A stretch of 42,387 nt of DNA, taken from the NCBI GenBank assembly GCA_903844635.1, contig CAIMUF010000011.1, positions 1-42,387 on the forward strand, in the 5' to 3' direction. The first letter of the stretch is position 1, and every line of letters starts with the position of its first letter. Below, one piece after another: positions 1 to 9,008 of the stretch. The notes below the pieces were generated by a model. The model saw nothing but the letters and a program-made list of their open reading frames with translations, was not told the origin of the DNA and did not search any database. Source of the stretch: an uncultured Sulfuricurvum sp. Its GTDB lineage: Bacteria > Campylobacterota > Campylobacteria > Campylobacterales > Sulfurimonadaceae. Made by a program: the position numbers and the translations under genes.

Positions 1-67
1 ATTTGAAGGTAGAGTTTAACATTTAACCTCTTCAAATCCAAAACTACAATTCTTTATTTTATTCGTT

Positions 68-84
68 TCTCTTATTTTAAGAGA
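68..84 (+). terminator. Possible intrinsic terminator of an upstream gene
   Basis: A perfect 7-bp inverted repeat, TCTCTTA/TAAGAGA, with a TTT loop is followed by TTTTC. The gene it would end lies outside the window. The stem is AT-rich, so it is weak as a terminator. Confidence 0.35.
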
Positions 85-167
85 TTTTCAAAAATTGCAC
101 TTCAGATTTAAATTTTGGTATCTATACTGAACACAAAAATAGTACTCAATTTTATCTTCGTAATATT

Positions 168-962
168 TTGGAAAATTTTCATCCTATTTCACTAAAGCCA
201 CAAGATATGAAGCGGTTCTTTGAATTTGAAAAAGCGGCAGAAGTTATTTATGCTGTTTCATCTTCTTTTACACAATCTACCCCTAGTTATGGTCGAAAAG
301 AGAATGATGAAGGTCGTGAAGGAGCCGATAAATCTTTTTATTTTAAGTGGGTCAGTTTTGTGGATGAGCCTATTCATGTCAGTAATCCTTACTTGCATCA
401 CATGAGCGGACGACCAACTCTTACCGTAGTCAAACAGGAAAATGATATTTATCTCGTTGCTGATTTTGATATGCTTAAACTGCTCGAAGAACTTCGTTTG
501 ATTGAGCACAATAGTGGACTAGAGAAGGTTAATAAAATAGTAATGGGTCTTGGGGGATTGTTACTGGGAATAGTGTCTGTATTTTTAATTCTTTATGGTG
601 CCTATATTTTCGGAGGTATTCTTTTTATGCATCATAACCAAAATGAAGTGATGCATAAAATATTTACGTCGATTATTTCGATTACGATAGGACTTGCTAT
701 TTATGATTTAGCGAAAACGATGATTGAAAATGAGGTCTTGTTTAAAAGTCTTGATTATGGTGTCGAGATGCAGAGTAAAACCCTCGGTAAATTTCTTACC
801 TCTATTATCATTGCCCTTTCCATCGAATCTTTGATGGCAGTATTTAAAATTGTATTGGATGATTACAGTAAGATAATCAATGCATTTTATCTTATTATAG
901 GAGTCACGTTGCTCATCGTCGGAACGGGAGTTTATAACTATCTTTCGAGACAAAATAAATAA
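168..962 (+). CDS. Membrane protein of unknown function
   Basis: I do not recognise the family. The first ~120 residues are soluble and charged. They are followed by about four hydrophobic segments near residues 126-150, 160-182, 208-228 and 235-257, so this is probably an inner-membrane protein with a cytoplasmic N-terminal domain. The start is uncertain. The TTG at 168 has no clear ribosome-binding site, the frame is open back to a stop at 78, and an ATG at 207 is also possible. It is convergent with the superoxide reductase gene, with only a short gap between them. No function is inferred. Confidence 0.6.
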   Translation: MENFHPISLKPQDMKRFFEFEKAAEVIYAVSSSFTQSTPSYGRKENDEGREGADKSFYFKWVSFVDEPIHVSNPYLHHMSGRPTLTVVKQENDIYLVADFDMLKLLEELRLIEHNSGLEKVNKIVMGLGGLLLGIVSVFLILYGAYIFGGILFMHHNQNEVMHKIFTSIISITIGLAIYDLAKTMIENEVLFKSLDYGVEMQSKTLGKFLTSIIIALSIESLMAVFKIVLDDYSKIINAFYLIIGVTLLIVGTGVYNYLSRQNK

Positions 963-1034
963 TTTTTAGAGTGATGGTAATATTTGAGGAAGATATAGAT
1001 GAGTACTCGACCCCTTAGAGGCCAAGTAAGCTAC

Positions 1035-1454
1035 TTATGAACAGTGTCCGCCACCGCAGCATTGAGAAGCTTCTTCAACTTCTACGATTACAGGGGTTGA
1101 TTCCCATACTCCGTGTTTTGTACAGTAACCATGAGCAACAAGAGTCAATTTTTTACCCATTGGGCGAATGTTGAATGTTACTTCAGCGTGAGATTTTTCA
1201 TTTCCAAGTGTTCCTGGTACGAATGTAGCCATTGCCAATTTCGTTTCACCATTGAAAAGAGTGATACTTTCGATGTAGTGATCAAAATCATCCGGATGAG
1301 TATATTCTTGACCCATTCTTACATTTACTGCGAGCATTTCACCTTTTTTAGCATCACCTGCGACCGTGATAAACGGTGAGTGACGATCGATAAGATCTTT
1401 TTTAGCTTCTCTTTCTACAGTGTCAATATCAACGTATTTGTTAATTGTTGGCAT
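1035..1454 (-). CDS. Superoxide reductase (neelaredoxin/desulfoferrodoxin iron-centre family)
   Basis: This 139-residue protein matches the class II superoxide reductase fold, which reduces superoxide to peroxide at a cytoplasmic Fe(His)4Cys centre. Candidate ligands are H25, H53, H59, C111 and H114, and the C-terminal CTKHGVW segment is typical. The family's usual E-K-H-x-P motif reads D-R-H-S-P here, so the Lys that normally assists catalysis is replaced by Arg. The tail CCGGGHCS (C132, C133, H137, C138) is an unusual possible metal-binding extension. The start at 1454 is chosen because AAGGAAT lies just upstream; a longer upstream reading is possible but has no such site. It could protect oxygen-sensitive enzymes such as nitrogenase. 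Confidence 0.85.
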   Translation of the reverse strand: MPTINKYVDIDTVEREAKKDLIDRHSPFITVAGDAKKGEMLAVNVRMGQEYTHPDDFDHYIESITLFNGETKLAMATFVPGTLGNEKSHAEVTFNIRPMGKKLTLVAHGYCTKHGVWESTPVIVEVEEASQCCGGGHCS

Positions 1455-1491
1455 ATGGATTCCTTTTGTTTTTTTTGGATTTAATGTGAGC

Positions 1492-1497
1492 ATTGTA
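1492..1497 (-). promoter_or_regulatory. Possible -10 element for the superoxide reductase gene
   Basis: On the minus strand this reads TACAAT, about 38 bases upstream of the start codon. No convincing -35 is seen, which is common for sigma-70 promoters in this phylum. Confidence 0.3.
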
Positions 1498-1604
1498 CAC
1501 TGCCAAACTTTTAAAATTCCACAAAGCGAATAGTTTATTCAGGGATTAATTTTTGTCAAAGTAATGTATGATTTAGGCTAAATTATTTTATCTTTAGGAC
1601 GCAT

Positions 1605-2231
1605 ATGATCTCAAATCGCTCAATACCTTTAAGTGCAGGGGTAATTTTTTTAGGAATTTTACTCATCTATTCCGGACTACGATCGTATGAGTTTTTGACA
1701 TGGCTGATGGAAGTGCTTCCCGTGATAATCGCTTTACCGATTTTGATCTTTACTTATAGACGTTTTCCTCTAACAACGCTTCTTTACAGTGTTATTTTTC
1801 TTCATGCAGTTGTATTGATTTGGGGTGGGATGTATACCTATGCACGAGTCCCTTTAGGCTTTGAGATAGCTCAATGGCTCGGGATGGATCGCAATCCGTA
1901 CGATAAAATCGGTCATTTTATGCAAGGGTTTGCTCCCGCACTTATCGCGCGTGAAATTTTGATTCGCGGAAACTACGTCAATGGTCGTCGTATGCTTACG
2001 TTTATCGTTATATCCATCGTTTTGGCGATCAGTGCGTCATACGAATTAATCGAGTGGGCGGCGGCATTATGTATGGGGCAGGGAGCTGATGAATTTTTAG
2101 GGACACAGGGGTATATCTGGGATACACAGTCAGATATGTTTTTTGCACTCATTGGGAGTGTGGTAGCATTGGCTTTATTTGGAAAGTATCATGATAAATG
2201 CTTGGATAAACTGTCATCCAAAAAGCTTTGA
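1605..2231 (+). CDS. yjdF: YjdF-type (DUF2238) inner-membrane protein
   Basis: This 208-residue protein has about six hydrophobic segments. It carries the conserved polar motifs of the YjdF/DUF2238 family: RNPYDKIGHFMQG near residue 100, SYELIEW near 147, and a C-terminal GYIWDTQSDMF. The conserved D, H, E and W residues in the membrane core are a family signature, but the family's function is not established. Its end overlaps the convergent toxin gene by 18 bases, so the two transcripts would be antisense at their 3' ends. Confidence 0.8.
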   Translation: MISNRSIPLSAGVIFLGILLIYSGLRSYEFLTWLMEVLPVIIALPILIFTYRRFPLTTLLYSVIFLHAVVLIWGGMYTYARVPLGFEIAQWLGMDRNPYDKIGHFMQGFAPALIAREILIRGNYVNGRRMLTFIVISIVLAISASYELIEWAAALCMGQGADEFLGTQGYIWDTQSDMFFALIGSVVALALFGKYHDKCLDKLSSKKL

Positions 2232-2486
2232 ATGTGAGCCAACATCGACGAGTGCCAGTTCTAAAACATCGTCATGAATTCGGTATATGAGCAATAAATT
2301 AGGTTTGATATGGCACTCTTGACATTCTAGAAAATCACCCACTAAAAAATGATTTTTGTATTTTTGGTCTAAGATTTCGCCTTGTATCAATGTTTTGATT
2401 ACTTCAAAGGTTTTTTCTTGATCTTTTAGTGAGAGTTTTTTGAAACTTTTTTTAAAAGCACTGGTCCGAAATAGGGTGTAGCTCAT
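2214..2486 (-). CDS. RelE/YafQ-family mRNA-interferase toxin
   Basis: This 90-residue toxin belongs to the YafQ branch of the RelE superfamily, whose members cleave mRNA at the ribosome. The C-terminal half carries the family pattern ECHIKPNLLLIYRI followed by LALVDVGSHSKLFG. The late His in GSHSKLF matches the catalytic His of YafQ, and basic residues fill the N-terminal helices. The start codon overlaps the antitoxin stop by four bases (ATGA), which is typical of translational coupling. Its 3' end overlaps the convergent yjdF-like gene. Confidence 0.85.
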   Translation of the reverse strand: MSYTLFRTSAFKKSFKKLSLKDQEKTFEVIKTLIQGEILDQKYKNHFLVGDFLECQECHIKPNLLLIYRIHDDVLELALVDVGSHSKLFG

Positions 2487-2734
2487 GAGAGCAAATCGGC
2501 TTTTAGAGCTTCGAGAGTTTGAAAACTCTCTCCTTTGCGTTCGGATAACTCTTGAAGAGCTTCTTTCATTTTTGCTGAGGGAACTTTTAGCTCAAAAGGA
2601 ATGCTATGGCTGAGAGCAACTTGGTGTAAGAAGAGATTAACACCGTCGCTTATACTCATCCCGTATTGTTTGAACACTTCAGCTGCAACATCGCGGGCGC
2701 TAGCATCAACTCGCATACTGGTACTGATACGCAT
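2483..2734 (-). CDS. RelB/DinJ-family antitoxin
   Basis: This 83-residue protein has the N-terminal ribbon-helix-helix DNA-binding region of DinJ/RelB antitoxins (MRISTSMRVDASARDVAAEV, then MSISDGVNLFLHQV). The C-terminal half is charged and would wrap the toxin. It should repress its own operon and neutralise the toxin encoded directly downstream. The start at 2734 is set by an AGGAG site six bases upstream; a longer reading back to 2800 has no such site. Confidence 0.85.
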   Translation of the reverse strand: MRISTSMRVDASARDVAAEVFKQYGMSISDGVNLFLHQVALSHSIPFELKVPSAKMKEALQELSERKGESFQTLEALKADLLS

Positions 2735-2808
2735 AATGACTCCTAAATAACACAATTGGGGTATTTTATCATATTTATTTTTAAATGCGTTCTTAATCAC
2801 TCAAATAC

Positions 2809-2814
2809 TATAAT
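2809..2814 (+). promoter_or_regulatory. Probable -10 element of the dnaE promoter
   Basis: A perfect TATAAT lies 27 bases before the dnaE start codon, in the gap divergent from the antitoxin gene. No good -35 hexamer is seen. Confidence 0.45.
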
Positions 2815-2840
2815 CCCTTCATATTTTCCCAAGGTTTTTT

Positions 2841-5800
2841 ATGAGTACGATTCCCCCTTTTACCCATTTGCATTTACATACTGAATACTCTCTTCTCGAT
2901 GGGGCTAACAAGATTTCGGCCCTTGCAAGCCGCGTCAAAGAGCTTGGGATGACGTCGGTTGCGATGAGTGATCATGGCAATATGTTCGGTGCGATTGATT
3001 TTTATCAGCAGATGAGGGGTGCAGGGCTTAAGCCGATTATCGGGATGGAAGCGTATATCCATAATGGTGAAGAACTGGGAGACAAAAGTGTGCGACAACG
3101 ATTTCACGTTTGTTTGTTTGCCAAAAATGAGATCGGGTATAAAAATCTAATGTACCTTTCTTCTCAGGCGTATATCAATGGATTTTATTACTATCCGCGT
3201 ATCAATAAAAATCTTCTGCGTGAGAATTTCGAGGGGATTATTTGTACTTCTGCATGTTTACAGGGAGAAGTGAACTGGCATCTCAATACCGTCAATGAAC
3301 GTAATATTAAAAACGGGGCAGGGGGATATGAGGAAGCCAAAAAAGTAGCGCTAGAGTATAAAGAGATCTTCGGAGATGATTTTTACATGGAGATCATGCG
3401 TCACGGAATTAGCGATCAGCTTTTTATCGATGAACAGGTGATACAGATTTCGAATGAAACCGGCATTAAGCTTGTTGCGACTAATGATACACACTACACG
3501 TATGCCGGTGATGCCCAATATCACGAGGCGTTTATGTGTATCGGTATGAATAAACTCTACGATGATCCTAAGCGTATGCGTCACTCGGTTCATGAGTTTT
3601 ACATCAAATCACCCGAACAGATGGCGCGACTTTTTGCCGACATTCCTGAAGCCTTGTACAACACGCAAGAGATTGTCGATAAATGTAATTTAGAGCTCAA
3701 ACTTGGGGATCCGACTCCTCCGAATTTTAAATTTACCAGTGAATATGCCCTCCAAGAGGGGCTGGTTATGGAGGAAGATTCTGAGTATTTTATCCATCGT
3801 TGCCGTATCGGTTTGGACGAGAGACTGGTACACGTTCCCGCAGCAAAACATGAGGAATATAAAGCGCGACTGGAATTTGAGATAGGGGTCATCAATCAGA
3901 TGAAATTTCCCGGCTACATGCTTATCGTTTGGGATTTCGTTCGTGAAGCCAAACGAATGGGAATTGCCGTGGGACCGGGGCGTGGATCGGCAGCGGGGAG
4001 TTTGGTCGCCTACAGCCTAGAAATTACCGACATCGACCCGATGAAGTACGATTTGCTTTTCGAGCGTTTTCTCAATCCTGAGCGGGTATCGATGCCCGAT
4101 ATCGATATGGACTTTATGCAAGCACGTCGTGGGGAAGTTATCGATTACGTGGTTCAAAAGTACGGTCGCGAGCAAGTTGCGCAAATCATTACCTTCGGTT
4201 CTCTGTTAGCCAAAGGGGTTATTCGTGACGTTGCGCGCGTATTGGAAATGCCTCTCTCTCAAGCCGATATGCTAGCAAAACTGATTCCCGATGAGTTAGG
4301 AATTACCCTCAACGGCAAAACCAAAGGCGGTAAAACCGAGGATGGTGCATTCCAAAAAGAGCCGAAGATCAAAGAGCTAGTCGAAAGTGATACAAATGCA
4401 GCACGTGTGTGGGAATTCGCAAAAAAACTCGAAGGTCTAAAACGTAATGCAGGAATGCACGCGGCAGGGGTGGTTATCTCGAATGAGCCGTTGTGGAAAA
4501 AAACACCGATTTACAAGCCCTCTGGTGAAGAAAACTACATCACGCAGTATTCGCTTAACTTTCTCGAAGATATTGACCTCATTAAGTTCGACTTTTTGGG
4601 ACTCAAAACGCTCGACGTTATCGACAGTGCGATCAAGCTTATCCGCCATCGTTATGCCAAAGAGATCGATTGGCACGCTATCGATGAAAATGATCCTAAA
4701 GTCTATGAGGTCATTCAAGGCGGTGATACGGTAGGGATGTTTCAAATCGAATCCACGGGAATGCAAGATCTTAATCGTCGTCTCAAACCCAGTGTTTTTG
4801 AGGATTTGATTGCGGTATTGGCACTGTATCGACCGGGACCGATGGAATCGGGAATGTTGGACGATTTTATCGAGCGTAAACACGGGCGGCAGGCGATTGC
4901 TTATACGTTTCCTGCGATGGAGACGATCTTGAAACCAACCTATGGGGTCATCGTTTATCAAGAGCAGGTCATGCAAATCGTTCAAACGATTGGTGGCTTT
5001 AGTCTGGGGTATTCGGATATTATCCGACGTGCGATGGGTAAGAAAAAAGATTTGTCCGCTTACAATGATGAGTTCAGTCAAGGGGCCGCGAAACAAAATT
5101 TGGACTATAAAAAAGCGTCGGAACTGTTCGATCTGATCGAAAAATTTGCGGGATACGGATTTAATAAATCGCATTCAGCAGCATACGCGATGGTCACGTT
5201 CCAAACGGCATGGCTCAAAACCTATTATCCGCAAGAGTTTATGGCAGCACTACTTACCTCGGAAAAAGACAATACGGACAAAGTAGTCAAATATATCGAA
5301 GAAGCGAAGCGGATGAAAATCTTCCTCGGTGCTCCCAATATCAACCATTCTCAGTTGGAATTTTCTGCTATCAATAAAGATGGTCAAGATCAGATTCTTT
5401 TCGGGCTTGGTGCGATTAAAGGGGTCGGAGAAGCGGCTGTTGAGTCCATTCTCGATGCCAGATCTAAGAGTGAATTTAAAGATATCCAAGATTTTATCAA
5501 CCGCATTGAACCTCAAAAAGTCAATAAACGGGTGATTGAATGTATCATCAAAGCAGGGGGCTTTGATGCTTTTGGGTATTCGCGCCGTGCATTGATCGAA
5601 CAAGTTGAAATGATGGTAGAAGCGGCTAAAAAAAGTTCTTCACTACAAAAAGACGCACAATTTAGCCTTTTTGGAGATGATGAAGAGGTTATGAGTGTCG
5701 AGCTGAATCTCAAGAATTTCGAGGAATACGATCTCAAAACACTGTTGGATTTTGAAAAAGACACTTTGGGCTTTTATGTATCCGGTCATCCTCTCGATAA

Positions 5801-6374
5801 TTTTCGTGAGCAAATCGATGCGATAAGCTACACGTTATCGTCCGAGGTTGAAAATATCGCGGATGGGTCTACCGCCATTTTTATCGGAAAAGTAGAAGAA
5901 ATCACGAAAAAAATGTCGAAAAAAGGGTCAGCATTTGGGCTTGTAAGTCTCATGGACTTCCACGGCAATATCGAGATGATGCTTTTCTCCGATAAACTTG
6001 AACAACTCGAAAAAATGGATTTGGATGAACCGATTGCATTTAAGGTCAAAGTGACGCATACCGAGATGTTTACTCGCATCGGTGTGACGAAGATAATGAC
6101 CCTTTCTGAAGCAAAAAAAGAGGCAAAAAAAGTGGAGACGAAGATCGTCGAAAATCTTCCGCCACAGGAGCCGTTGCAGATACGCATACGCCTCAGCGAC
6201 AATCTCGAAACGCTCGAAAAACTTTATACCCTCATCCGCCGTCATCCGGGACGCCGTGAGATCAAGCTCACCATTGTCTCGAAACTTGCCGATGTTGTGA
6301 TCAATTCGGCGATACGGGTTGATAACAAGGTGATTGAAGAATTGAATGCATTAGAGGGTGTAGATGTTCTGTAA
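2841..6374 (+). CDS. dnaE: DNA polymerase III alpha subunit
   Basis: This 1177-residue protein is the replicative polymerase catalytic subunit at the usual length for DnaE. It begins with a PHP domain (HLHLHTEYSLLDG, residues ~8-20). The polymerase core follows, with GPGRGSAAGSLVAYS near 380-394 and the catalytic PDIDMDF at 419-425, where D420 and D422 are the likely metal ligands. The finger and thumb region includes MFQIESTGMQ and YRPGPMESGM. A helix-hairpin-helix region lies near 840-930 and an OB-fold near 1010-1060. It starts a forward run with the MscS gene 25 bases downstream. Confidence 0.98.
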   Translation: MSTIPPFTHLHLHTEYSLLDGANKISALASRVKELGMTSVAMSDHGNMFGAIDFYQQMRGAGLKPIIGMEAYIHNGEELGDKSVRQRFHVCLFAKNEIGYKNLMYLSSQAYINGFYYYPRINKNLLRENFEGIICTSACLQGEVNWHLNTVNERNIKNGAGGYEEAKKVALEYKEIFGDDFYMEIMRHGISDQLFIDEQVIQISNETGIKLVATNDTHYTYAGDAQYHEAFMCIGMNKLYDDPKRMRHSVHEFYIKSPEQMARLFADIPEALYNTQEIVDKCNLELKLGDPTPPNFKFTSEYALQEGLVMEEDSEYFIHRCRIGLDERLVHVPAAKHEEYKARLEFEIGVINQMKFPGYMLIVWDFVREAKRMGIAVGPGRGSAAGSLVAYSLEITDIDPMKYDLLFERFLNPERVSMPDIDMDFMQARRGEVIDYVVQKYGREQVAQIITFGSLLAKGVIRDVARVLEMPLSQADMLAKLIPDELGITLNGKTKGGKTEDGAFQKEPKIKELVESDTNAARVWEFAKKLEGLKRNAGMHAAGVVISNEPLWKKTPIYKPSGEENYITQYSLNFLEDIDLIKFDFLGLKTLDVIDSAIKLIRHRYAKEIDWHAIDENDPKVYEVIQGGDTVGMFQIESTGMQDLNRRLKPSVFEDLIAVLALYRPGPMESGMLDDFIERKHGRQAIAYTFPAMETILKPTYGVIVYQEQVMQIVQTIGGFSLGYSDIIRRAMGKKKDLSAYNDEFSQGAAKQNLDYKKASELFDLIEKFAGYGFNKSHSAAYAMVTFQTAWLKTYYPQEFMAALLTSEKDNTDKVVKYIEEAKRMKIFLGAPNINHSQLEFSAINKDGQDQILFGLGAIKGVGEAAVESILDARSKSEFKDIQDFINRIEPQKVNKRVIECIIKAGGFDAFGYSRRALIEQVEMMVEAAKKSSSLQKDAQFSLFGDDEEVMSVELNLKNFEEYDLKTLLDFEKDTLGFYVSGHPLDNFREQIDAISYTLSSEVENIADGSTAIFIGKVEEITKKMSKKGSAFGLVSLMDFHGNIEMMLFSDKLEQLEKMDLDEPIAFKVKVTHTEMFTRIGVTKIMTLSEAKKEAKKVETKIVENLPPQEPLQIRIRLSDNLETLEKLYTLIRRHPGRREIKLTIVSKLADVVINSAIRVDNKVIEELNALEGVDVL

Positions 6375-6398
6375 ATCAAGCATTAAGGAAGTCTCATT

Positions 6399-7229
6399 AT
6401 GAATCAAGAACTGCATTATGTCCAACAGTTTTACAATCAGGCGATTGAATTTTTAGCCAATTACAGTTTTCAAATTATCGGTGCACTCATCATTGTTGTT
6501 ATCGGATGGTTTCTCTCGAAGTATATTTTTAATCTATTGTTGAAATTTTTTAATAAGCATGATTTTGATGTGACGTTGGGAAGATTTGCTGCCAATGGGG
6601 TACGGGGATTAATTTTTGGGGCTATGATTATCGTCGCCATCGGTAAGCTTGGCATCTCAATTGCCCCATTTATTGCTGCAGTGGGAGCCGTTTTCTTGAC
6701 GGCAGGTTTGGCAATACAGGGAAGTGTTGCTAACTTTGCAGCGGGAATTTCTCTTATTATCAGTCGTCCCTTTAAGATAGGCGATACGATTTTGGTGAAT
6801 AAAATTTATGGGGAAGTTGAAGAGATCAAGCTTGCCTATACAACGCTTCGTACTGAGGATGAAGAACTTATAACTGTTCCCAATAAAAATATGATTGGAG
6901 AGGTTCTCATTAATTCGTTTAAATATCGTATTGTTGAAGCGAATGTTGGTATTTCTTATGATGATGATATAGAAAAAGCGATAGAGATTATCCGAAATGT
7001 TATCGATAATTTTGAAAATGTTTCCAAAGAAAATAAGTCTATTATAGGTATAGAAAAATTTGGAGACAATGCAGTTGAAATTGGTATGCGCTATTGGATT
7101 CCTACGAGGAGTTTTTTTAAAGTGCAGTATGCAGTCAATTTGGCTGTTTATAAAGCGCTGGGTGAGGCGAAACTGACCATCCCCTATCCTCAGAGAGAAG
7201 TGCGTATTTACGAACAAAAAATGGTTTAA
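6399..7229 (+). CDS. mscS: Small-conductance mechanosensitive channel (MscS family)
   Basis: This 276-residue protein matches the short MscS form. It has transmembrane helices near residues 22-45, 62-82 and 85-115. The third carries the pore-lining Gly/Ala-rich pattern (GAVFLTAGLAIQGSVANFAAG), followed by SRPFKIGDTI, which leads into the cytoplasmic beta domain. The channel opens under membrane tension to release solutes during osmotic downshock. It follows dnaE closely, and the small gene at 7268 comes 38 bases later, so the three could be co-transcribed. Confidence 0.93.
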   Translation: MNQELHYVQQFYNQAIEFLANYSFQIIGALIIVVIGWFLSKYIFNLLLKFFNKHDFDVTLGRFAANGVRGLIFGAMIIVAIGKLGISIAPFIAAVGAVFLTAGLAIQGSVANFAAGISLIISRPFKIGDTILVNKIYGEVEEIKLAYTTLRTEDEELITVPNKNMIGEVLINSFKYRIVEANVGISYDDDIEKAIEIIRNVIDNFENVSKENKSIIGIEKFGDNAVEIGMRYWIPTRSFFKVQYAVNLAVYKALGEAKLTIPYPQREVRIYEQKMV

Positions 7230-7267
7230 ATGCTATCATACTCTTTTAATTACCGATAGGAGTACCG

Positions 7268-7534
7268 ATGCGACCTTTTATATATATCATTATTTTACTT
7301 TTTGCTTTTATTTTATTTAAGGCTTTTTATCTCGATTCGTTACCCTCTGAACCTGGTAATGAAGTCAATACTACGGTGGAACAAGTGGTCACTGTACCTG
7401 ATGCTGTCGTTAATGAAGCACAATATAATAATGCCAAAGAAAATGCCAATCCTTCTTCGTGGGCAGATAAAAGTGGACGACCCATCGATCAGTTGGGTGA
7501 TAAAATCGCGGATAAGTTTAAGGGTAAGCTTTAA
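7268..7534 (+). CDS. Small membrane-anchored protein of unknown function
   Basis: This 88-residue protein has a single hydrophobic N-terminal segment (residues ~4-20). The remainder is polar and Asn/Asp/Lys-rich, ending in GDKIADKFKGKL. The anchor suggests an exported or periplasm-facing tail. An AGGAG site sits upstream of the ATG. I do not recognise the family. It stops three bases before the convergent EamA transporter gene ends. Confidence 0.7.
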   Translation: MRPFIYIIILLFAFILFKAFYLDSLPSEPGNEVNTTVEQVVTVPDAVVNEAQYNNAKENANPSSWADKSGRPIDQLGDKIADKFKGKL

Positions 7535-7536
7535 AC

Positions 7537-8427
7537 TTATTTGTTGCGTGAGAGCAGTATACCGCTTGCAACAATCAACACGGCTCCGATAATAACCATC
7601 GGTGTCGGTAACACATCACCTAATGCCATCCCAAAAAGTGAGGCAAACAGCACCACGGTATAACTGATAGTGCTCACCAATCCTGCTTTCGCATAAAAAT
7701 ACGCTCTCGTCATGTACAGCTGTCCAAATGCCGCTGCTCCTCCCATCAACACTATCCATAACCAGTCGATGCTATTAGGGATGACAAATGGGCTAAGGAT
7801 AAAGGCAAAAAGCGTTGATGTAAAAAATTCTGCATAGATCATAAGCCCTAATGGGATGATGACCCCAAAGAACATAAAGGACAGTACAACCGTACGTTCA
7901 TCATAATAGGCTTTGAGACTCCTTACGCTGGTATAGGCAAGTGCGGATAAAAAACCGGTTAATAGTCCCATAATATGTAAATAGTCTATATGAAATCCAC
8001 TGAGAATCGCTACCCCTGAAAAGCCTATGATAATGGCAAATACAGCGTTAGATTTGAGTTTTTCTTTTAACAGAAAAAATGCCAAAATAGCGGTAAAAAT
8101 TGGTTCAGTTTTGGCATATACGATGGCATTTGAGAGGGATGTAGCACTGATGGTATAGAAAAATGTCAGCAGAGCAATTGTTCCAATAATCCCTCGAAAG
8201 ATCAGCGTATAGGGACGGCCTCCAACATTATGGATTGGTTTACGGACAATAAAAATCACTATTACAAGCAAACCTATAGCATTTCGCCAAAATGTCACTT
8301 CGATGGAACCCATATGCGCTGAGAGAAGTTTGGCAAAAAGCATGGTGAGTGCAAACAAAAAGGAAGCGGCAAGCATAAGCAAGATACCGCGATGAGTGTT
8401 GGTAATAGGAGTTTTAAACGTGATCAT
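7537..8427 (-). CDS. EamA/DMT-superfamily transporter
   Basis: This 296-residue protein has ten predicted transmembrane helices arranged as two EamA repeats, as in the RhaT/YdcZ-like drug/metabolite transporters. The segment TISATSLSNAIVYAKTEPIF near residues 92-112 is typical of the first repeat. The substrate cannot be predicted. Its start codon overlaps the nikR stop by one base, so the two genes form an operon. This raises the possibility that expression follows nickel status, although NikR-linked EamA proteins are not an established transport class. Confidence 0.88.
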   Translation of the reverse strand: MITFKTPITNTHRGILLMLAASFLFALTMLFAKLLSAHMGSIEVTFWRNAIGLLVIVIFIVRKPIHNVGGRPYTLIFRGIIGTIALLTFFYTISATSLSNAIVYAKTEPIFTAILAFFLLKEKLKSNAVFAIIIGFSGVAILSGFHIDYLHIMGLLTGFLSALAYTSVRSLKAYYDERTVVLSFMFFGVIIPLGLMIYAEFFTSTLFAFILSPFVIPNSIDWLWIVLMGGAAAFGQLYMTRAYFYAKAGLVSTISYTVVLFASLFGMALGDVLPTPMVIIGAVLIVASGILLSRNK

Positions 8428-8840
8428 TAAAAAGAGGCTGTTTTGGTTAGCTTAGAGAAGTTAATCCCTTTTAGCCCGCTGATTTTGCTTGCAACCTCCT
8501 CTACTTGTGCGGGTGTTCCTTTTATCATAATTGTTTCAAGACAGTTGTGATGGTCAATATGTACATGGGTATTACAAAGTATTTGTGCATCATTATCGTG
8601 TTGCAAATCGGTCATTTTTTGTAAAAGATCGCGCTGATGATGATCATAGATCAAAGTTAGAACACCGATTACCATTTCTTCATTGCTGTTCCAGCGGTCT
8701 TCTACCAATTGTTCACGAATGAGATCCCTCATAAATTCAGACCGTGAGACATATCCCTGATTAACAATTTGATTGTCCAAAGATATTAGAAGATCTTCGG
8801 GAAGAGAGATACTAAAGCGGATGATTGCGTCGCTGGCCAT
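8427..8840 (-). CDS. nikR: Nickel-responsive transcriptional regulator NikR
   Basis: This 137-residue protein has an N-terminal ribbon-helix-helix DNA-binding domain ([13 protein letters not shown], then [14 protein letters not shown]) and a C-terminal ACT-like nickel-binding domain. The high-affinity nickel ligands of E. coli NikR (H76, H87, H89, C95) align with H81, H92, H94 and C100 in QHDND and [10 protein letters not shown]. It should act as a tetrameric repressor or activator of nickel uptake and nickel-enzyme genes. It lies divergent from a TonB-dependent receptor gene and is translationally adjacent to the EamA transporter gene. Confidence 0.95.
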   Translation of the reverse strand: MASDAIIRFSISLPEDLLISLDNQIVNQGYVSRSEFMRDLIREQLVEDRWNSNEEMVIGVLTLIYDHHQRDLLQKMTDLQHDNDAQILCNTHVHIDHHNCLETIMIKGTPAQVEEVASKISGLKGINFSKLTKTASF

Positions 8841-8958
8841 TGAAAATTCCTATCATACTATTTTTACAATTTTATCCAAAATTACATGTGCAATACGAGT
8901 AATTCAAAATAATAAATGAATATCCATTCAACTTAAGCCATTATTTAAATTATATAGC

Positions 8959-8987
8959 AATAATACTAAAGTTATAAAAATAATACT
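8959..8987 (+). promoter_or_regulatory. Direct-repeat candidate operator upstream of the TonB-dependent receptor
   Basis: The 9-mer AATAATACT occurs at 8959-8967 and 8979-8987, exactly 20 bases apart, or two helical turns. The match extends to 12 bases with one difference. It lies 21 bases before the receptor start codon. A single TCATAC, the half-site of the E. coli NikR operator, is at 8853-8858 beside nikR, but its partner is missing. NikR binding is an inference. Confidence 0.35.
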
Positions 8988-9008
8988 GAAAGTTTTCAGG
9001 GAGCAAAA

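Noticed and set aside
1-37. Inverted repeat ATTTGAAG/CTTCAAAT at the very start of the window, with TTTAAC repeated inside.
   Set aside because: The loop is 21 bases and no following T-run or gene context is visible, so no function can be supported.
1023-1037. Short hairpin AAGTA-AGC-TACTT at the end of the superoxide reductase gene as a two-way terminator.
   Set aside because: Only five pairs, mostly A-T, and no adjacent T-run on either strand.
4437-5174. 245-codon open frame antisense to dnaE.
   Set aside because: It lies wholly within the conserved polymerase core of dnaE, and its Arg/Phe/Ile-rich composition is that of a reverse shadow.
6657-7217. 186-codon open frame antisense to the mscS gene.
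   Set aside because: The plus strand clearly encodes MscS; the antisense product is rich in Asn, Phe and Ile with no motif.
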